Assembly: GCA_021848095.1 (NCBI GenBank)
Contig: JAJZMZ010000030.1
Location: 1 to 42,293 of the forward strand
DNA length: 42,293 nucleotides
Direction: 5' to 3'
Origin: Microcaldota archaeon
Lineage (GTDB): Archaea; Micrarchaeota; Micrarchaeia; Micrarchaeales; CABMGC01
The notes beneath the pieces are model-generated. The model had not been told where the DNA came from. It did no database searches and saw nothing but the letters and a program-made list of their open reading frames with translations. The position numbers and the translations under genes are program-made. Within the stretch, counting starts at the first letter, position 1; every line of letters begins with the position of its first letter. Shown piece by piece: positions 37,978-42,293 of the stretch.

Positions 37978-38454
37978 ATGATTGAAGTTATAAGTTTTGC
38001 AATAGTAAGTTTCATTATATTATTATCAAGTATAATGATATTTTATCAAAAAAGTATAATGAGAGCTGTTGTATTACTTACACTTTCTTTTGGTTCTAGT
38101 TCTTTAATATTTTTTATATTAAATCAAAACTTCATAGCACTTTTACAGCTTTTTATATTTGTAGGAGGTATGTCAACATACTTGATAGTTGCAGTTTCTT
38201 CAGAGTATAAAAAAATTAAGGAAATTGATTTTGTAAAGATCTGTATTGTAGCTGCAGTAATATTTAGTGCTGTATTTTTATCTATTGTTGGAGTAACAAG
38301 TAACAACGCAGTACAAAGTACAAGTATGAGTAGTTATTTTGCTTATACATTTGAAAATTACTTTCCATTAATTTATGCAACAATAGTTATGTTATTTTTA
38401 ACCTCTATGGGAAGTGTATTGATAATAAGAAAGTATGTTAAATTGATGATATGA
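37978..38454 (+). CDS. nuoJ: NADH-quinone oxidoreductase subunit J
   Basis: Five-TM pattern and order in operon; QNFIALLQLFIFVGGMSTYLIVA. Confidence 0.88.
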   Translation: MIEVISFAIVSFIILLSSIMIFYQKSIMRAVVLLTLSFGSSSLIFFILNQNFIALLQLFIFVGGMSTYLIVAVSSEYKKIKEIDFVKICIVAAVIFSAVFLSIVGVTSNNAVQSTSMSSYFAYTFENYFPLIYATIVMLFLTSMGSVLIIRKYVKLMI

Positions 38455-38759
38455 TACCATTATTTTACATTTTAAGTATTTGCGTAGCTCTAGTGAGTAT
38501 AGGAATAGCTGGAGTTGCTATTGAAAAAAACTTCATTACAATAATGTTAGCCATAGAGTTAATATTTTTGGCAAGTACTATTGCGTTTGTTGGATTTTTT
38601 ACTTACTCTGCAACACCAAATGCGTCAGGTTTTATAGGATTAATCACAGTTTGGGCAGTAGCTGCAGTTGAGATAATTTCTTTAATTGCAATATACATTT
38701 ATATGAAAGCTAATGGCTTTGAGTTTGATATAGAACTCCTTTCAAAATTAAAGTGGTAA
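38451..38759 (+). CDS. nuoK: NADH-quinone oxidoreductase subunit K
   Basis: NFITIMLAIELIFLASTIAFVGF; AVAAVEIISLIAI; overlaps nuoJ. Confidence 0.93.
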   Translation: MIPLFYILSICVALVSIGIAGVAIEKNFITIMLAIELIFLASTIAFVGFFTYSATPNASGFIGLITVWAVAAVEIISLIAIYIYMKANGFEFDIELLSKLKW

Positions 38760-38762
38760 GTT

Positions 38763-40526
38763 ATGTTTGTACTTTTTGTTTTATTGCCTTTGTTCGCTTC
38801 GATGATAATAACACAGTTCTTTGAACAAAAGTTTTCTAAGTATATTGCATTAATTGGAGCAGTTATAAGTTTGGCACTTTTTCCATTAATAACTAAAGGA
38901 AGCTTCTCAGTAAATCTCTTAAGCATTGGAAGTTATGTAGTAAGCTTTGCAACAAATGTACTCCCGTTAAATTTAATGTTGTTAGGAATAGTCTTAATCA
39001 TTGCACCTTTAATTATTTTGTATTCCTTTGGATACATGTCAGTCAGAAGTGAACAAAAGCGTTTCTATACAGAGATACTTGCTTTTGAAATTTCAATGCT
39101 TTTATTTTCAGTAAGTTATAGTTTTATAACATTATTCATCGCTTGGGAATTTTTAAGTTTAACAAGTTATTTACTTATAGGATTTTGGAATACAAGAGAA
39201 ATAGCAAACACAGCAGCAAGAAAAGCAATAACAACTGTATTCCTAGGAGATTTATGTATTTTAGGAGTTATAGCAATATTACTTTCAACAGTTGGTTCAG
39301 TTACATTCAGTAATGTATTTTCATTTATAAAGACAAATCAAAGTATAGCTCTTTTAATCTCTGTACTTCTTGCAATAGCAGTATTTACAAAATCTGCACA
39401 GTTTCCGTTTAGTGAGTGGTTGCCAGATGCAATGGAAGGCCCTACGCCAGTATCTGCTTTCTTACATTCTAGTACTATGGTAAAGGCAGGTGTATTTTCC
39501 ATACTATTACTATTTCCAATATTTTATGCAAGTAATTTATTAGGTGTTATTTTTGTAATTGCATTGATAACTGTATTATTATCAACATTAAATGCTTTAA
39601 AAGAAAAACATATCAAAAAAGTTATTGCTTACTCGACAATACAAGAGTTAGGATTAATGATGTTAGCTTTTTCAGGAGGAGCAATAGCTGCAGGAGTTTA
39701 CTTTTTCTTTGCTCAGAGTTTCTACAAAGTTTTACTTTTCTTTAGTTCAGGAGTAGTTATGGAATCTACAGATAAAATAAGTTTAGATGAAACTTCAGGA
39801 TTAAAAGTAAATAAAGTAATTTATATAACTACATTATTCGGAATATTGGCATTAGCTGGTTTCATACCATTTGATGGATTCTTTGCAAGCATAGGAATGA
39901 GTTCTTCATTTTACAACAATATAATAGTTTATGTAGTATTGAATATTTTTGGCATAATGACAAGTTTGTATTCATTCAGATGGCTATTCTTAAACAGCAA
40001 GAAAACAACACCTTATGCTAAAATAAAGTATAAATCAATATCAAAAAGTATTGAGTTAAGTATGATAATAAGTAGTGTACTCATATTGATAGCTTCTGCA
40101 AGTTTCTTCTATTTAATAAAACCAGTTTTAGGTGGAACGTATAGTAACTTTACATTACAAACACTTAACCCATTAGATGTAATAATAGAAACAATTCTAG
40201 CAGTTTCAGGATTAGTTATTGCATATATAGCAATTAAGAAATCAGTATCTTTAAAATCAAGTTTATTGATAAAATTAGTAAACAATGGAATAATTGTAAA
40301 TACAGCATATATGTACATTACAAAAGGAGTTTATGCAATTTCAGAAGGATTTTCATACTTTGAAGAGGGATTATCTAGTTTATTTGATAGCTTTGGAAGA
40401 GGAGTTGTAGATTTAGGAAAAATTATAAGAAAGGTATCAGTAGGAAATATAAATAATTACGCATTAGTTCTTTCAGTAGGAATGATACTTTTATTCTTGT
40501 TTATATTTGTATTAAAAGGTGTATGA
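38763..40526 (+). CDS. nuoL: NADH-quinone oxidoreductase subunit L
   Basis: FTKSAQFPFSEWLPDAMEGPTPVSAFLHSSTMVKAGVF. Confidence 0.96.
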   Translation: MFVLFVLLPLFASMIITQFFEQKFSKYIALIGAVISLALFPLITKGSFSVNLLSIGSYVVSFATNVLPLNLMLLGIVLIIAPLIILYSFGYMSVRSEQKRFYTEILAFEISMLLFSVSYSFITLFIAWEFLSLTSYLLIGFWNTREIANTAARKAITTVFLGDLCILGVIAILLSTVGSVTFSNVFSFIKTNQSIALLISVLLAIAVFTKSAQFPFSEWLPDAMEGPTPVSAFLHSSTMVKAGVFSILLLFPIFYASNLLGVIFVIALITVLLSTLNALKEKHIKKVIAYSTIQELGLMMLAFSGGAIAAGVYFFFAQSFYKVLLFFSSGVVMESTDKISLDETSGLKVNKVIYITTLFGILALAGFIPFDGFFASIGMSSSFYNNIIVYVVLNIFGIMTSLYSFRWLFLNSKKTTPYAKIKYKSISKSIELSMIISSVLILIASASFFYLIKPVLGGTYSNFTLQTLNPLDVIIETILAVSGLVIAYIAIKKSVSLKSSLLIKLVNNGIIVNTAYMYITKGVYAISEGFSYFEEGLSSLFDSFGRGVVDLGKIIRKVSVGNINNYALVLSVGMILLFLFIFVLKGV

Positions 40527-41909
40527 GTGGCTTCGTTTGAGAGTTTAGGTATTTTATTTTCAATTATGTTATTCGGTAATTTATTTTTAGCATTATTTTC
40601 TAAAAAGAAGTTACATTTGATCTTTAATTTGTTAATCTTTTCAGCAATAATAATTTTTGTTCTTTATTTATACATCAATAATGCCACATACTCATTATTG
40701 AACTTATTTTCATTAAATCCATTTTCTGAATTTTTCATCTTCTTATTTACATTAGGAGCTATGTTGATAAGTTTACTGTATTTTGGTTTTTCAAAAAAAT
40801 ATAATGAACTTTCATTATTTCTTTCATTTTCACTTTTAGGAATGTATGCAGTATCTATGTCAAACTCAATTCCAGGTATTTTTATTGGATTAGAGATGAT
40901 AAGCATACCTACTGTTTTTTCAATTCTTTTATCTAAAAAAAGCCTTGAAGCTGCAACAAAACTTTTTATAATGGCAGCTATTTCAATAGCAATATTTTCT
41001 TTTGCTATGGCAATGAGTTATGGAGGAGTAAATACAATATCAATCATAGAATCACAGTACTCATTAATTATGCTAATTGCTTTTGTATTATTTTTAATAG
41101 GATTAGGATTTGAAGCTTCAATTTTTCCATTTAATGTTTTAATACCAGATGTATACGAAGGTTCTCCTTCATATGTAACTGCATTAATGGGAAGCATGAA
41201 TAAAAAAGCGGGATTTGTTGCGTTGATTCAAATAGTAATACTTATGTTCACAGCATTTCATTCTGCTTTTGAAATAATTGCAATAGTTGCTGTTTTCACT
41301 ATGTTTTATGGAAATATAGGAGCACTTGTTCAAAAGAATTTAAAGAGAATTATGGCCTATTCTTCGATATCGCAAGCAGGTTATATTTTAATAGGAGTTG
41401 CAACAGCCACAACATATGGAATTTCAGGTTCATTATTTCAAATATTTGCACATATGTTTATTTTTATAGGAATAATGGCAATAATAATAGTTCTAGAACT
41501 TAAAAACAAAAAAACAATAGACGATATAGTAGGATTATATAAAGAAAGTCCATTCCTTGCTGTTGCATTAAGCATATTTATGTTGTCATTAGTTGGTTTG
41601 CCTTTAACAACAGGATTTGTTGGAAAGTTCCTCATATTTTTAAGTGCAATATCGGCAGGTTTAGCAGTGCTTACATTTTTAGGAATAATAAATAGTATAA
41701 TATCACTTTATTATTACTTGAAGATACTTTTAAGTGTGTATGCAAATGGAAAAAGAAAGGTAAGAATATTAGTAAACAAAACCGCAGTTACGGTTATAGT
41801 TATTTGTTTAATAGTAACAATACTTTTTGGAGTTTATCCGCAACCATTCATAAACTTTATTAACTCTGCTTCATCGTATCTTTTTACCATTGCTGGAAAG
41901 GGTTTGTAA
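40527..41909 (+). CDS. nuoN: NADH-quinone oxidoreductase subunit N
   Basis: FPFNVLIPDVYEGSPSYVTALMGSMNKKAGF; MAYSSISQAGY; SLVGLPLTTGFVGKFLIF. GTG start. Confidence 0.85.
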   Translation: MASFESLGILFSIMLFGNLFLALFSKKKLHLIFNLLIFSAIIIFVLYLYINNATYSLLNLFSLNPFSEFFIFLFTLGAMLISLLYFGFSKKYNELSLFLSFSLLGMYAVSMSNSIPGIFIGLEMISIPTVFSILLSKKSLEAATKLFIMAAISIAIFSFAMAMSYGGVNTISIIESQYSLIMLIAFVLFLIGLGFEASIFPFNVLIPDVYEGSPSYVTALMGSMNKKAGFVALIQIVILMFTAFHSAFEIIAIVAVFTMFYGNIGALVQKNLKRIMAYSSISQAGYILIGVATATTYGISGSLFQIFAHMFIFIGIMAIIIVLELKNKKTIDDIVGLYKESPFLAVALSIFMLSLVGLPLTTGFVGKFLIFLSAISAGLAVLTFLGIINSIISLYYYLKILLSVYANGKRKVRILVNKTAVTVIVICLIVTILFGVYPQPFINFINSASSYLFTIAGKGL

Positions 41910-42042
41910 AAATGGAAGGTATTTGTTTAGGGCCTTTTTAATTTTATGATTAGTAAGAGTTTATATTAATAACAATTTGTTTGGGTTTACTTCATTAATA
42001 TTAAAATACTTAATTAAAATGCTTAGTAAAGTAGTAAAGTAC

Positions 42043-42293
42043 TTAGTGTAACAATACGAAAGGTATTATTCCTAAAAGAATAGAGAAGAATAATAAGAAT
42101 ATTTCAGAGTAGAAGACACTTTTTATAACATAACCATTAGGAGTTGCTCTGCCATTTAGGAATACACGTTCTATTACCCAAAACATCACACTTCCTAAAA
42201 GGATTATGCTAATTAAAGGAATTAAACCGAATAGGCCAAATGCTGTAAATACTGCTCCAAATATTAATATATCAGCTATAAAACCTATTGTAA
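42043..42293 (-). CDS. Membrane protein, C-terminal part (runs off right edge)
   Basis: Own translation: TIGFIADILIFGAVFTAFGLFGLIPLISIILLGSVMFWVIERVFLNGRATPNGYVIKSVFYSEIFLLFFSILLGIIPFVLLH*; no internal stops. Confidence 0.7.
   Translation of the reverse strand, partial: TIGFIADILIFGAVFTAFGLFGLIPLISIILLGSVMFWVIERVFLNGRATPNGYVIKSVFYSEIFLLFFSILLGIIPFVLLH

Overview
42.3-kb AT-rich archaeal window, judged archaeal from GatD/GatE, aIF5A, eS24/eS31, RfcL, PriL, archaeal-type MtaB-like and PheS/PheT genes. It is probably from a DPANN/ARMAN-like acidophile, but that placement is inference only. About 3.7-42 kb is mostly housekeeping: gatDE, ileS, pheST, rfcL, priL, tRNA-Glu(CTC), 5S rRNA, a menaquinone/ubiquinone-type prenyl cluster, and a nuoABCDHIJKLN complex-I operon without E/F/G and apparently without nuoM. 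The left ~3 kb is different. A cas1 gene, missing from the supplied ORF track, runs off the left edge on the minus strand. It lies 4 nt downstream of a 312-aa winged-HTH-like protein of unknown function. Around it are a divergent HTH+TM protein, a 5'-truncated ORF with a Cas1-tail-like HTH, a putative nucleotidyltransferase-like protein and a perfectly abutting 31-bp tandem repeat. This Cas1-linked island is the best candidate for an undescribed system, but the rest of it (cas2/cas4/effector/array) would lie to the left, outside the window. No CRISPR array is visible here. Other points of note: a PriL that lacks the Fe-S cysteines, a CPBP protease ORF with >100 open codons but no ATG/GTG/TTG/CTG start, a CDP-alcohol phosphotransferase with an insertion inside its catalytic motif, and two small Zn-binding or ribosomal ORFs below the track's size cutoff.
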